DNA of 64,000 nt from Paenibacillus sp. USDA918EY (GTDB taxonomy: Bacteria > Bacillota > Bacilli > Paenibacillales > Paenibacillaceae), in the NCBI RefSeq assembly GCF_009870825.1, contig NZ_WTWY01000016.1, positions 89,194 to 153,193 of the forward strand, given 5' to 3'. The first letter of the stretch is position 1. Every line of letters begins with the position of its first letter. Shown here one piece after another: positions 1-8,989 of the stretch. Under the pieces are notes generated by a model, which saw nothing but the letters and a program-made list of their open reading frames with translations, ran no database searches and was not told where the DNA came from. The position numbers and the translations under genes were made by a program.

Positions 1-154
1 GCAATCCCCCTGCTCCGTCTGCCTTGACTTCTCGGACGAAACCCTGCTTATAAAATTGAAAGCCCCGTTTTATCGTGACGTCGCTAAAATGCTCGCCGAC
101 ATCTGCGATAAGCTTTTGCCATTCCATATCGGTTATCGTGTGATTCGTCTTCAT
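1..154 (-). CDS. SWIM zinc-finger family protein, N-terminal fragment
   Basis: The reading frame is open from an ATG at 154 to the window edge, about 51 codons, so only the N-terminus is visible. A good ribosome binding site (GGAG) lies about 10 nt upstream. The segment FSDVTIKRGFQFYKQG resembles the N-terminus of bacterial SWIM zinc-finger proteins, which often sit beside SNF2-type helicases. The zinc ligands themselves lie outside the window, so the assignment rests on N-terminal resemblance only. Confidence 0.55.
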   Translation of the reverse strand, partial: MKTNHTITDMEWQKLIADVGEHFSDVTIKRGFQFYKQGFVREVKADGAGGL

Positions 155-253
155 TTGAACAATCGTCTCCTAGCGGAGTTTAGTAGATGTGCATTTACTC
201 TATCATATCTGATTTTGGCTTGAAACATAAACCGCAGCCAATGCTTCCCCCCG

Positions 254-295
254 CAAAAAAAGAACCCCTTTCATGCCTTTTAAAGGCGGGGTTCT
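254..295 (-). terminator. Rho-independent terminator of the downstream hydrolase
   Basis: Arms AGAACCCC (261-268) and GGGGTTCT (288-295) flank a second small stem, GCCTTTTAAAGGC. On the minus strand the stem is followed by a run of T residues (254-260). It lies about 130 nt past the stop of the hydrolase at 425. Confidence 0.75.
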
Positions 296-424
296 CTAAC
301 AGAATTGAAAAATACCGCACCTGTCCGGTGCCGCGAAGCCGCATTCCCTCACAGGCTGTTCGCGAATCTCCAAACTCTTGCTTAAGAATCGACCTTTAAG
401 CAAGTCAGCGGCGCATCTGCCATC

Positions 425-1078
425 CTACAGCGAATGCTGCAAAAACCATGCATAAAGCTCCGGATTTTGGTAAGCCTCCGTCCAGGAATCATGGTTCGCT
501 TCCGGATAAACGGTCAGCTTCGCGCTGCCGCCGGCATCCTGAACCGCCTTGACCATCTTTTCCGATTCCGACAACGGCACAACATCGTCTTTTGCCCCAT
601 GGAACGCCCAAATCGGCGTGCGGGTGAGCTGAAACGCATCCATCCAGCTTCCGCCGCCGCAGATCGGTGCCGCTGCCGCAAAACGTTCCGGAAGATCCGC
701 AGCCAATAGCCAGGTGCCGTAACCGCCCATGCTTAATCCCGTTATATATACGCGGGAAGCGTCGGCGTTATAGGCAGCCATCACTTCATCCAATACGGCG
801 ATGACGGCATCCTTTTCTCTCGCCCAATCGGACTCCTCCGGACATTGAGGGGATATGCAGATAAACGGGAAGGACGGGTCCCGGTCCGCAATGAGAGGGA
901 TGCCGTGGATTTTCACCAGCTCGATGGCGCTGCCGCGCTCCCCGGAACCATGGAGAAACAGAATGACCGGCCATTTTTTATCGGCGCTCGGATCGTACTC
1001 CTCCGGTATGTGCAGCAAATAATTCAAAGACACGCTCTTTTTGATTTCTTTTTCCATTTTACAGGCTTGTTGACTCAT
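425..1078 (-). CDS. Alpha/beta hydrolase, prolyl-oligopeptidase/esterase type
   Basis: This 217-residue protein is probably a cytoplasmic esterase; no signal peptide is seen. The oxyanion-hole region LFLHGSGERGS is near residue 40, the nucleophile elbow GLSMGGYG is at mid-protein, the acid is probably in HGAKDDVVP and the catalytic His in EANHDSW. This is the layout of dienelactone-hydrolase and PHB-depolymerase-like esterases. The ATG at 1078 is preceded by GGTGGGG about 8 nt upstream; a second Met eight codons in is possible. It is a single gene with its own terminator. The substrate cannot be told from sequence. Confidence 0.85.
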   Translation of the reverse strand: MSQQACKMEKEIKKSVSLNYLLHIPEEYDPSADKKWPVILFLHGSGERGSAIELVKIHGIPLIADRDPSFPFICISPQCPEESDWAREKDAVIAVLDEVMAAYNADASRVYITGLSMGGYGTWLLAADLPERFAAAAPICGGGSWMDAFQLTRTPIWAFHGAKDDVVPLSESEKMVKAVQDAGGSAKLTVYPEANHDSWTEAYQNPELYAWFLQHSL

Positions 1079-1273
1079 TGGGGTTCCCCACCTTCGTTCG
1101 ATGATTCAGACGGGCTCCCCGTCTTGGAAAACCCAATCTTTACTTTCACTATTACGCCAATCGCCGCCGATCTCCTTCTTAGAAAATCAGCCTTTTGCCG
1201 AATACGGCACGGAGAAAGGCTCCGGCAGCATCTAATTTATGCATCCGCATCGCCTCCCCATAACCCGCAAACT

Positions 1274-1300
1274 TAAAAAAGACCCTCGATTCCGAGGGTC
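1274..1300 (-). terminator. Terminator of the chemoreceptor gene
   Basis: The perfect hairpin GACCCTCG-ATTC-CGAGGGTC (1281-1300) is followed on the minus strand by a T run, immediately after the stop of the gene at 1313. Confidence 0.85.
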
Positions 1301-1312
1301 CATTTACACATC

Positions 1313-3055
1313 TTATCTCAACTTAAATACGCGGACTTCCTTCTCCAGATCATCCGCCATGCCTCGCAGCAACGCCGCCGAACCCGCGATTTCCTGCATC
1401 GAGGCCATTTGCTCTTCGGACGAAGCGGCCACGCTCTGTGTATGTCCGGAAGCGTTTTTGCCGATCCGGGCCAGCTCCTCAAGCGATGCGGCGACCTGCT
1501 CGCTGCCTGCGGACATTTGCTGGGCGGAGGCGGATACCTCATGCACCTGCTCGTTGACGTTTTGCAGGGAAACGACGATTTCCTCAAACGCCTCTCCCGC
1601 TTTTTGAACCGACTCCGATCCCTGCTCCACTTGATCTATACTCGTATTCATGGCAGCGGAAGCGCGGCTGATATACGAAGTAATTTCATTCAGCATGCCC
1701 GAAATCTGCTCGGAAGACGAACCCGACAGTTCGGCCAGCTTCCGGACTTCCTGGGCGACAACCGCAAAACCTTTGCCATGCTCCCCGACTCTGGCCGCCT
1801 CGATCGAAGCGTTCAACGCAAGCAGGTTCGTTTGGCCCGCGATATTCGAAATGATCGACACGATTTCTTCGATTTCGAGCGAGCGCTGTTCCAATTCCTT
1901 CAAAATGTTCATCGTATCCGCCACGGATGTTTTGATGCCGGCCATTTCGTCGACCGACTGGCGCACGACGCGATTTCCGGCCTCCGCATTTTGAGCAACC
2001 TCCTGCGCATGCTCGGACAGGCGCGAGGAATATTCCGCAATGCGCTGAATGCCGACCGACATCTCCTCCATCGCGATCTGGCTTTCCAGCGCGGACTGCA
2101 TTTGCGTTTCCGAGCCCTGGGCGACCTCTTGAACCGCGCGGGTGATTTCCTCCGTCGCTTGCGAGGTTTGATCCGCGCTTGCGGACAGCGCTTTCGAAGA
2201 CTGGGAGACCTTTTCGGACGTTTGCTGCACGTTTTCGATCAGGTGACGGATATTTCCGATCATCGTATTGAAGCTGGCCGCCAGCACCCCCACCTCGTCT
2301 TTGCTTTTGACGTTCGCCGAAACGGTCAAATCGCCTTCCGCCACCTGAATGCTTAGCTTGGACAGCTGACTGATCGGGCGAAGGATCGCCCTTACCATAA
2401 AGATGACGATTACGATAAACAAAATCGCGAGCCCCGTTCCGATCAACGTCGTTTCGATGGTCCGGTCGCGTTCCATTTTGGCAATGACGGAATAATTAAA
2501 ATCGACGCCGAAAATGGCCACTCTTTTCCCGCTGATGTCTTTGACCTCGCCGATGATGCTGATCCATTTTCCGAAATCGTCGCTGTAAACCTTCGAAACC
2601 GCGTAGCCTTGTTTGTTCATTTCCTCAATGGCGTTCTTGAACGCCCCTTTGGCTTCATAGACGGTTCCCGGCCGAAGCCCTTTTTGGTACAATTCGGTGT
2701 TTGCCAGAATAAGCGTCAGTTTGCTGCTGTCTCCGTTATCTTGCACATCCGGCATATAAACGTAGCTGTTCGACACTTTTGCGTTGCCTTTCATGCTGTC
2801 CAGCTGCTTCTGAACGAGCAGGATTTGTTCGTCCTTCATCAGCTCATCGGTACCAAGAAGCGTTTTGGCTTTTTCGATGTACGGAATTTCAGAGGCTATG
2901 ACGTTTTGCAGCGTCCACACCATATTGTTGAGCCCTTCCATCTGTTCGTTCTTGATCCGAAGATTGTTTAACGTGGACAGAACGCTTTCCATGAGAAAAA
3001 ATAGCACCGACAAGACAATGATCGATTTCAACACGAGACTGCTTCTTCTTTTCAT
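1313..3055 (-). CDS. Methyl-accepting chemotaxis protein
   Basis: This 580-residue transmembrane chemoreceptor would signal through CheA/CheW. TM1 is at about residues 10-27 and is followed by an extracytoplasmic sensor of about 170 residues ending in a Cache-like stretch (FGKWISIIGEVKD...FGVDFNYS). TM2 is at about 203-222, then comes a HAMP domain to about 275, and then a long helical signalling domain with the conserved hairpin tip around IAGQTNLLALNASIEAAR. I chose the ATG at 3055 because GGTGGGG lies 8 nt upstream and the next codons are MKRRSS plus a membrane segment. The open frame continues to 3208, but that extension has neither. The ligand is unknown. No chemotaxis genes are adjacent, so this is an orphan receptor. 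Confidence 0.95.
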   Translation of the reverse strand: MKRRSSLVLKSIIVLSVLFFLMESVLSTLNNLRIKNEQMEGLNNMVWTLQNVIASEIPYIEKAKTLLGTDELMKDEQILLVQKQLDSMKGNAKVSNSYVYMPDVQDNGDSSKLTLILANTELYQKGLRPGTVYEAKGAFKNAIEEMNKQGYAVSKVYSDDFGKWISIIGEVKDISGKRVAIFGVDFNYSVIAKMERDRTIETTLIGTGLAILFIVIVIFMVRAILRPISQLSKLSIQVAEGDLTVSANVKSKDEVGVLAASFNTMIGNIRHLIENVQQTSEKVSQSSKALSASADQTSQATEEITRAVQEVAQGSETQMQSALESQIAMEEMSVGIQRIAEYSSRLSEHAQEVAQNAEAGNRVVRQSVDEMAGIKTSVADTMNILKELEQRSLEIEEIVSIISNIAGQTNLLALNASIEAARVGEHGKGFAVVAQEVRKLAELSGSSSEQISGMLNEITSYISRASAAMNTSIDQVEQGSESVQKAGEAFEEIVVSLQNVNEQVHEVSASAQQMSAGSEQVAASLEELARIGKNASGHTQSVAASSEEQMASMQEIAGSAALLRGMADDLEKEVRVFKLR

Positions 3056-3277
3056 ATACACAACCCCACCTAGTTCTTTGAAGTTCATTGCCGTTATACC
3101 AGGGCGCGCTTTCTGTTCTTTTATGTCTATACAAAATCGCGTCGTCTGAGCAACCAGCACTGTGATGAATGTTATATCGTCATTTTGGTGGGGAGATATG
3201 AAGGGCAATTTTTCCCAATAAGGGCGAACGGGGCTTCTTTTTCAAAAAAATTTTTTTTTCGCCTCGGCCAAGTGCTA

Positions 3278-3835
3278 TTACGTAGCGGAAGGATAAGATC
3301 TTGGACTGTTAAAACGAAACACCTTCGCCCTGTCGTAATGCGGCAGCAGCTCATCCGTTTCTTCATAACCGTCGGCCGTATATTTGCTCAGCGTTTTTCT
3401 CCAAAAATGTTGGGTGCTCACATTTCTTTCCCCTTCGGTCGTAAACAGCATCCATTTGCCGGGAAACCGATTGAAAATATCCATTGCCGCCTTTGCACCC
3501 GCCTGTTTATGGCGAAAAGGCCTTAGAATAAAAAACTCGTTCAGCATATATTCGCTGTCGTCCACCAAATAAGGCGGAGTAGCGACCAGTCCGAACCCGG
3601 CCGGCACACCGTCCGCGCGGATCAGAAATGGGTACAACACGTTTTCCTTTTGCCACCAGATCTCAAACAGCGCTTGCTGCGCCTGCAGCGTGTCATAATC
3701 GTCGGTATCTTCAAAAACGCCGTGCGCATTCGGCAGCACATTCCGGATTTCGGCCAAATCATGCAGATAAAGCGGATACATGTTAAAAATGATCCTTTTA
3801 TCCTCCGGAGCGCATAACTCCACTGTAATGTTCAT
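3278..3835 (-). CDS. GNAT-family N-acetyltransferase
   Basis: This 185-residue protein has the GNAT acetyl-CoA loop (FILRPFRHKQAGAKA) preceded by a beta strand with LNEFF at about residues 98-121. The ATG at 3835 follows a strong GGAGGG site; the longer open frame to 3985 lacks one. It is a single cytoplasmic gene. Just past its stop on the minus strand is a run of A residues followed by T residues (about 3245-3262) that may serve in termination. The acceptor substrate is unknown. Confidence 0.85.
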   Translation of the reverse strand: MNITVELCAPEDKRIIFNMYPLYLHDLAEIRNVLPNAHGVFEDTDDYDTLQAQQALFEIWWQKENVLYPFLIRADGVPAGFGLVATPPYLVDDSEYMLNEFFILRPFRHKQAGAKAAMDIFNRFPGKWMLFTTEGERNVSTQHFWRKTLSKYTADGYEETDELLPHYDRAKVFRFNSPRSYPSAT

Positions 3836-4010
3836 CTTCGTCCCTCCTTTGAAGTTGATTATAGGTGGCGGAGCCGGAAAAAAATATGGCGCGTTTGCTG
3901 CCAAAACGTTTTCTGCACAAAATAACCCCACAAAGTGGAGTCTATGCTTTTGATGTTTATTCCAAATACTTTGCGGGGACCCCAAAAAAACTTATAAATT
4001 CTAATATCAT

Positions 4011-4039
4011 AAAAAACCGCAGATGGACTCTGCGGGTTT
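4011..4039 (-). terminator. Terminator of the CD3324-family gene
   Basis: AAACCGCAGA (4014-4023) pairs with TCTGCGGGTTT (4029-4039), and a T run follows on the minus strand. It begins 6 nt past the stop codon. Confidence 0.85.
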
Positions 4040-4044
4040 CGCGT

Positions 4045-4311
4045 TTATTTTTTGGAATATACGATTTTTTTCACCGTGTCGTAAGCCAGCCCATAGTCGG
4101 AGGACAGCCGTTCTATGGAATGCCCTTCGCAAAACCGGCGGCGTATTTCGGCGTTTCTGCGTTTCAAGGCTTCCTTGCTTCCGCTGCGTTCTCCCCAAGC
4201 TTTTCGCGAATGCCTTCGGGCCGGTACGTATACCCAGCCGCCCTCAACATATTGCTGCATCTCGTCTACCAGCCTTTGGGGAAAGGCGGATTCGGCGTTG
4301 ATATATTTCAT
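4045..4311 (-). CDS. CD3324-family (Mor-like) small DNA-binding protein
   Basis: This 88-residue protein resembles the CD3324 family of small Firmicute proteins, which is distantly related to Mor-type activators. The N-terminal part (LVDEMQQYVEGGWVYVPARR) is followed by a basic segment (RKAWGERSGSKEALKRRNAEI) and a helix-turn-helix-like end (IERLSSDYGLAYDTVKKIV). The start is supported by AAGGAG about 9 nt upstream. A near-palindrome (about 4329-4347) lies just before the ribosome binding site. The function of the family is not established; DNA binding is inferred from the HTH-like C-terminus. Confidence 0.8.
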   Translation of the reverse strand: MKYINAESAFPQRLVDEMQQYVEGGWVYVPARRHSRKAWGERSGSKEALKRRNAEIRRRFCEGHSIERLSSDYGLAYDTVKKIVYSKK

Positions 4312-4778
4312 GCTGCTTCTGCTCCTTTGATATCAAATTTCGATATAAGGCAGCAAAGCCCATGACATACGGTCTCCCGGGTTACATCAAAGAATTGGCG
4401 GTCCTTGGCCGATCCTGCTCCATAACAAACTACCGCCGCCGTATCTGCCATACGGGCTTTGCATGGAGCGTTTCCTGAAACTGTTCGCAAATTTCATGCT
4501 ATTTCCCTCCGCTTTCCTTGCTTGATTTTAAATGTACAACAGAACCGGGCATATATCCAGCGGAAGCGCTATGGCGCCATGTTAAAAGAAAAAAAGACCC
4601 CCATCGCTGGAGGCCCGCAAGTGCATTCTTAACGATGTATCCGTGCGGGAGAAATCCGCTGAGAAACAAGGCATTGCCGAAGCGAAAGCCGCATGCATCC
4701 CTACTTCATTCCGGTGCAAGCAGAATCCAATCCGGTCTCCCGCAGCCCTGCTCTTAAAAATCGTATTGCTATAGCCCC
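4312..4778. other. Intergenic leader region, no gene recognised
   Basis: This stretch upstream of the CD3324-family gene holds an inverted pair: GCAAAGCCC at 4353-4361 and GGGCTTTGC at 4454-4462. Their spacing would let a minus-strand leader transcript fold. Open frames are present on both strands, but none has a ribosome binding site or a family I recognise. Confidence 0.3.
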
Positions 4779-5015
4779 TTAGAAAGAAGCGGTAGGTCCG
4801 TTCGGATTCTGAGGCGTGTTGTTCAGATAATAAACCGTGCTGCTGGAATAGCCCCAAACCATCCACAAAATGATGTACACCGGCGAAATCAAAATAAACA
4901 GAACGTATGCCCCGCTTTTGCCGAATGCGTTCAGCAGCTTCACCTGCCAAATGATCGCAAACACATTGCTGATTGGAAGTCGCTTTTTGGATTTTTGCAA
5001 AATCCTCGCATACAA
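4779..5015 (-). pseudogene. Possible remnant of a DUF5684-like membrane protein
   Basis: A 78-codon frame reads FAIIWQVKLLNAFGKSGAY followed by a hydrophobic helix. This resembles the C-terminal part of DUF5684-type membrane proteins. It has no ATG: the frame opens at a TTG two codons after a TAA stop, with no spaced ribosome binding site. A decayed or 5'-truncated gene fits best. The homology is a recollection of the family pattern and could be wrong. Confidence 0.3.
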
Positions 5016-5072
5016 CCTTTATTACGATATTTGCAAGCTCCGTTTTTATGCCTTCAAGTTTGACGGAAAATG

Positions 5073-5100
5073 AAAACCCCCGGCGGCATGCCGCTGGGGG
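5073..5100 (-). terminator. Terminator of the FMN reductase gene
   Basis: CCCCCGGCGGC (5077-5087) pairs with GCCGCTGGGGG (5090-5100). On the minus strand the stem runs into TTTTC. Confidence 0.85.
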
Positions 5101-5135
5101 CTCCTTACACATATGCTGCGAATCGTAACAAATGA

Positions 5136-5696
5136 TTATTTTACCGCCATGGCCGCAGCCTGCTGATTGAACCATTTCACGAAATTGGCGATGACGGATT
5201 CAAGGAAAATCACGGTTGCCTCGTCCTTGATATTGCCGTTTTCATCCATCTTCTCATGCACGACGCCTACGTATACTTCGTTGCCCGGAAGCAGCGGCGA
5301 GTTGACGCCCGGGGAAAAGAGAATGTCCCGCAAATGCTGCTGCGCGCGCACCGTGCCGAGCAGGCCCATCGAAGCTCCCATGATAAAAGACGGTTTGCCG
5401 TTTATCACGCGGTCGCCGCGGGAGAGCCAATCGATGACGTTTTTCAGGACGCCGGGAATGGAGTAGTTGTATTCCGGAGTCACCCACAAAACCGCATCGG
5501 CTGCGGCTACTTTTTGTCTCAGCTCCTTGACGGGCGCAGGAGGATCGTTTTCGATATCCTGGTCATAAAAAGGAACGTCGCGCAGGTTCAAAATCTCAAC
5601 GTCCATTTGTTCCTTGTATTTGTTTTTGACATACTCCGCAAGCTTGCGGTTATAAGAGTCTTTGCGGATACTGCCTACGAGCGCAACAACTTTCAT
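5136..5696 (-). CDS. NADPH-dependent FMN reductase / quinone-azoreductase family
   Basis: This 186-residue flavodoxin-fold reductase has an N-terminal FMN-phosphate loop (VALVGSIRKDSYNRKL, residues 4-19) and the family motif TPEYNYSIPGVLKNVIDW at mid-protein. Such enzymes reduce FMN, quinones or azo dyes with NAD(P)H in the cytoplasm. GGAGG precedes the ATG. It lies 68 nt downstream of the Lrp-type regulator on the same strand, so the two may be co-transcribed. Confidence 0.9.
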   Translation of the reverse strand: MKVVALVGSIRKDSYNRKLAEYVKNKYKEQMDVEILNLRDVPFYDQDIENDPPAPVKELRQKVAAADAVLWVTPEYNYSIPGVLKNVIDWLSRGDRVINGKPSFIMGASMGLLGTVRAQQHLRDILFSPGVNSPLLPGNEVYVGVVHEKMDENGNIKDEATVIFLESVIANFVKWFNQQAAAMAVK

Positions 5697-5764
5697 GGTT
5701 TCATTCCTCCTGTTGGTGTGTGGTTGTACCGGTGCAGACGTATTTGGACATGCTTCAGCAACCG

Positions 5765-6193
5765 CTATTTGATCTGCCCGATCGACAGGCTCACCTTATA
5801 ATTTCCGTAATCCAAAATTTCATCCAGAAGCTGGTTCAGCTCTTGCGGCGAACCGACCCGCACCCGCATCCAATAGCAGCCTTCGCCGCTGACGCGATGC
5901 ATTTCCGCCACCTGCCCATGCTGCTGCGCGAAGGATTGGAACCGCTGATGGGCGATGGAAGAATGGAGAAAAACCGTCACGAAGGCATGCACGGACAACC
6001 CGACCTGTTCCGGATTCCAGCGCAGCGTATAACCTTCGATGATGCCCGCATCCTCCAGCTTGCGCACGCGTGCGCCTACCGCCTGCCCCGTCAAGTGAAC
6101 AAGCTCGCCGATGTCCTTAAATGAGCGGGTCGAATCTTCAATCAAATGCTCTAAAATCCTCATATCCACTTCATCCATTGTAAAACGGTTCAC
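5765..6193 (-). CDS. Lrp/AsnC-family transcriptional regulator
   Basis: An N-terminal winged HTH (DMRILEHLIEDSTRSFKDIGE...QAVGARVRKLEDAGII) is followed by an AsnC-type ligand-binding domain ending ELNQLLDEILDYG. I place the start at the GTG at 6193 because AGGA lies about 11 nt upstream. The ATG five codons later (6178) has no good site, and the open frame to 6247 looks like leader. It is divergent from the MBL-fold hydrolase and may control it or the FMN reductase downstream. Confidence 0.85.
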   Translation of the reverse strand: MNRFTMDEVDMRILEHLIEDSTRSFKDIGELVHLTGQAVGARVRKLEDAGIIEGYTLRWNPEQVGLSVHAFVTVFLHSSIAHQRFQSFAQQHGQVAEMHRVSGEGCYWMRVRVGSPQELNQLLDEILDYGNYKVSLSIGQIK

Positions 6194-6320
6194 TTTTCGC
6201 AAATTCCTTTCACCGTGAAAGTGTCGGCCGCTTTTTCGTTTCAGCATGTTATGGGCCTACATACCGACCGCACCTATAATAATAACAGATCGACAAATTC
6301 CTGGCGAAGAGGTGTCTGAA

Positions 6321-7067
6321 ATGAAAATACAGCTGATCCGCAACGCTTCATTATGGCTCGAATATGCAGGCCATACTTTTCTTATAGACCCGATGTTCAG
6401 TAAACAAGAAGCGAATCCGCCGGTTTTTAATACCGCAAACGACAAAAGGAATCCGCTCGTTCCGCTGCCCTCCCCCATGGAAACATGGCTTCAGCCGGAT
6501 GCCGTTTTGTTGACCCATCTGCACCCCGACCATTGGGATGCCGCAGCCAGCGAAGTTTTGGCGAAAACGGTGCCGGTCTGGTGTCAGCCAAACGAAGCGG
6601 ATGCCATCCGGGCAGGCGGCTTTACGAACGTCACGGAGATCGGCGAAAGCATCTCATATGAAGGAACGGCGATTTTTCGGACAACCGGGCAACATGGCAC
6701 GGGCGAAATCGGCAAGCGGATGGGCCAAGTATCCGGGTACGTATTCCAAGCCGAAGGCGAACCTACCCTATACATCGCCGGGGACACCATTTGGTGCGAT
6801 GACGTGAAAGTGGCTTTGGATCGCTACCGTCCGGATGTGACGGTGGTCAACGCAGGCGGAGCCCAATTCCTGGAGGGCGGGCCGATCATCATGAACGAAA
6901 ACGACGTGGTGACCCTGTGCCGCTACGCCCCTTATACCCAAGTGGCCGCCGTCCATATGGAAGCGATAAATCACTGTTTCACGACAAGAGCGATGCTACG
7001 GGAAAGGCTGGATACCGAAGGCCTTGCCGGCCAGGTGCAGATCCCGATTGATGGAGAGTGGTTCTAA
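6321..7067 (+). CDS. MBL-fold metal-dependent hydrolase, UlaG-like
   Basis: This 248-residue metallo-beta-lactamase-fold protein has the metal motif THLHPDHWD at about residues 70-78. Other conserved elements are an early FLIDPMF, GQHGTGEIG, IAGDTIW and VAAVHMEAINHC. This pattern is typical of UlaG/YtnP-like hydrolases rather than beta-lactamases. The ATG at 6321 follows GAGGTG; the longer open frame from 6246 overlaps the divergent promoter region. The substrate is unknown. Confidence 0.88.
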   Translation: MKIQLIRNASLWLEYAGHTFLIDPMFSKQEANPPVFNTANDKRNPLVPLPSPMETWLQPDAVLLTHLHPDHWDAAASEVLAKTVPVWCQPNEADAIRAGGFTNVTEIGESISYEGTAIFRTTGQHGTGEIGKRMGQVSGYVFQAEGEPTLYIAGDTIWCDDVKVALDRYRPDVTVVNAGGAQFLEGGPIIMNENDVVTLCRYAPYTQVAAVHMEAINHCFTTRAMLRERLDTEGLAGQVQIPIDGEWF

Positions 7068-7114
7068 TCCTCTTTCGGAGATGCCTTATTCAACATGATT
7101 AATGAATCATGCCG

Positions 7115-7573
7115 TTAACTATAAAGTTCTGCTCCGCAGATTTGCTTCAAATGATGTTCCAGATGATCGACATAGTCGTCGATCACCCACTGCAATGTGA
7201 CCGTTTGCCCGTCGCCCAACAAAAAAACGTTGTCCAGCCGCTCTGCGGGAATGCGCTCCCACACGGCAGCCACCTGCTTGTTCAAGCTTGACCACAACAT
7301 CAACACATGATCGAACGGAAGCTCCTGATACCCCATCAGCTGCACCCATTCGTCCTGGGTGTACGGAATGATCTGGTTCGGCTGCGGTTCATACTGGGAC
7401 CGGACAAATCTTTGCAGGTTGTTCAGCGCGGAGTCGCACAAATGGCCGAGTATTTCCTTGCGGGACCATTTTTCGGGCTGCGGACGCAAGGAAAGCTCCG
7501 GTTCCGGCATTTCGCGAAATTTTGCCGGAACTTCTGCAATCGCCTGATTCAAGCGTTCTAAAGCATTTTTCAA
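7115..7573 (-). CDS. DinB-superfamily protein
   Basis: This four-helix DinB/YfiT-like protein is about 152 residues. Candidate metal-binding His residues are in ILGHLCDSALNN and in the C-terminal DDYVDHLEHHLKQI. The start is a TTG at about 7573 because AAGGAGG sits roughly 10 nt before it; an upstream ATG at 7624 lies before that ribosome binding site. DinB-fold proteins are often thiol-dependent transferases or damage-induced proteins of unknown activity. It converges with the MBL-fold gene. Confidence 0.8.
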   Translation of the reverse strand: MKNALERLNQAIAEVPAKFREMPEPELSLRPQPEKWSRKEILGHLCDSALNNLQRFVRSQYEPQPNQIIPYTQDEWVQLMGYQELPFDHVLMLWSSLNKQVAAVWERIPAERLDNVFLLGDGQTVTLQWVIDDYVDHLEHHLKQICGAELYS

Positions 7574-7669
7574 AACGTGCCCCCCTCCTTGTGTATTAAA
7601 TGAGATAAATTTCCCTCTCCCCATTTTACCAGTTTTTCCCGACGAACGCTTATCGTGATTCCCCCCCCG

Positions 7670-7712
7670 TACAAAAGGCCTGCCTCGGCGTACCGAGAGC
7701 AGACCTTTTGTG
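7670..7712. terminator. Hairpin between hydrolase and DinB genes
   Basis: ACAAAAGG and CCTTTTGT arms, extended by CTGC/GCAG, flank an inner stem. On the minus strand it lies just after the hydrolase stop. It is followed by a run of G residues rather than a long T run, so its strength is uncertain. Confidence 0.55.
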
Positions 7713-7729
7713 TAACGCAGATGAAACTT

Positions 7730-8566
7730 TTATCGGGCTGTATGGTCAATGATCGCCCCAACGATCGTGTCCCAATCTTCCTCATGAAGCTCATGCCCGG
7801 CCCCGCTCAGCGAAATCAGCTTGGCACCCGGGATCACTTCGGCCAAATGAACCGCATGCGCGTACGGAATGATCGGGTCCTCCGTGCCATGAATGATGAG
7901 CGTCGGCAGGTCGATTTCGCCGGTTCGCATAAGGTACGTCCCGCCGCCTGTAACAAAGGCATGGTTTGTCATGCTGGCCGGACTGACGGCGCGTTTCGCT
8001 TCTTTTTCGGATAAAAGCGCGATTTTTTGTTCATCGAACGTACGTCCGGAACCCCGGAGAACTCTCCACCGTTCGATCGAAAAGGAAACAGCCGCCTCCA
8101 CGTCGGACCAGTCCACTTCTCCTTGCCCGGCAAAAAAACGCTCCACCCTCTCTTCCATCGGCGGCAGCCCCGGCGCAAAATTGGATGTCGCAATCAACGT
8201 CACGCTGAGCACCCGTTCCCGATGCCGCAGCGCCAAAATTTGCGTCAGCAGCCCGCCCATCGACATGCCGACGATATGCGCCTTTTCGATGCCGTATCCG
8301 TCCAGAACCCCCATCGCATCGTCCGCCAGATCTTCAAACGAATATTCGGGCTGCCCCGGCGCATAGGTGACCGATCGTCCGACGTCGCGGTTGTCGTAAC
8401 GGATGACGAACCTTCCTCTATCGGCGATTTTCCGGCAAAAATCATCCTCCCACCAAATCATCGATACGGAGGCGCCCATAATCAGCAGCACCGCCGGGTC
8501 CTTCGGATCCCCAAAGCTTTCCGAGCAAATGCCGACGCCTCGAGTTTGTATAAATCGTTCCGTCAT
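7730..8566 (-). CDS. Alpha/beta hydrolase (aclacinomycin-methylesterase-like)
   Basis: This is a 278-residue serine hydrolase of the alpha/beta fold. The oxyanion region is LLIMGASVSMIWWED, followed by RYDNRDVGRS, the nucleophile elbow GMSMGGLL, the acid in HGTEDPIIP and the catalytic His in GAGHELH. This order is seen in RdmC-like methylesterases and related lipases. GGAGGG lies 6 nt before the ATG. It is a single gene; its substrate cannot be inferred. Confidence 0.88.
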   Translation of the reverse strand: MTERFIQTRGVGICSESFGDPKDPAVLLIMGASVSMIWWEDDFCRKIADRGRFVIRYDNRDVGRSVTYAPGQPEYSFEDLADDAMGVLDGYGIEKAHIVGMSMGGLLTQILALRHRERVLSVTLIATSNFAPGLPPMEERVERFFAGQGEVDWSDVEAAVSFSIERWRVLRGSGRTFDEQKIALLSEKEAKRAVSPASMTNHAFVTGGGTYLMRTGEIDLPTLIIHGTEDPIIPYAHAVHLAEVIPGAKLISLSGAGHELHEEDWDTIVGAIIDHTAR

Positions 8567-8603
8567 TTCATATCCCTCCGCTTACTTTGTCATTTGATGA
8601 AAA

Positions 8604-8628
8604 CAAAAAACACAGGCTTTCGCCTGTG
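8604..8628 (-). terminator. Terminator facing the minus strand
   Basis: CACAGGC-TTTC-GCCTGTG (8611-8628, read on plus) is followed on minus by a T-rich run. It lies 360 nt beyond the stop of the DeoR gene and just before the next minus-strand hydrolase, so it insulates the two. Confidence 0.75.
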
Positions 8629-8989
8629 TCGGTTCGCAGTAATCGGAAACGGAATGAAACGGACGACCTATCGCCGGCTGGGGCAAGATCGCCCGTATCA
8701 GCGGCATGCGCTGACGTAACGATCCAACGGCATAAGGTGTGTGAAAAAGCATGAAGCACGCAGCTTCTTCTTTTCCTTATCCCTGAACCAGCAAGATATC
8801 GTGTCTAACACAACCGATGGCATCAAGCCGCGGCTGCCGCATATTGATCCTTTTTCCGATTACTGCGCCAACAGCACAGACTTCAAGCATAAAACGATTC
8901 GCTTAAAGAGAAACCGGAAAAAAAATCAACACACGTAATCCCTCCGTTCATATCAATTGCCCTTATCCTAACACAAGACCGGATGGATT
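8629..8989. other. Intergenic stretch without a recognised gene
   Basis: Short open frames occur on both strands, the longest about 65 codons, but they lack spaced ribosome binding sites and recognisable motifs. The region is most likely the untranslated 3' tail of the DeoR transcript, ending at the hairpin at 8611-8628. Confidence 0.35.

Noticed and set aside
3245..3262. A-run/T-run palindrome as a replication or recombination site
   Set aside because: Low-complexity sequence at a gene end is explained more simply by transcription termination.
4582..5175. 197-codon minus-strand open frame
   Set aside because: It crosses the terminator and 3' end of the FMN reductase gene, lacks a ribosome binding site and shows no motif; the membrane-protein-like remnant lies in another frame.
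8741..8938. 65-codon plus-strand frame between two minus-strand genes
   Set aside because: Low-complexity basic product, no spaced ribosome binding site, no promoter.
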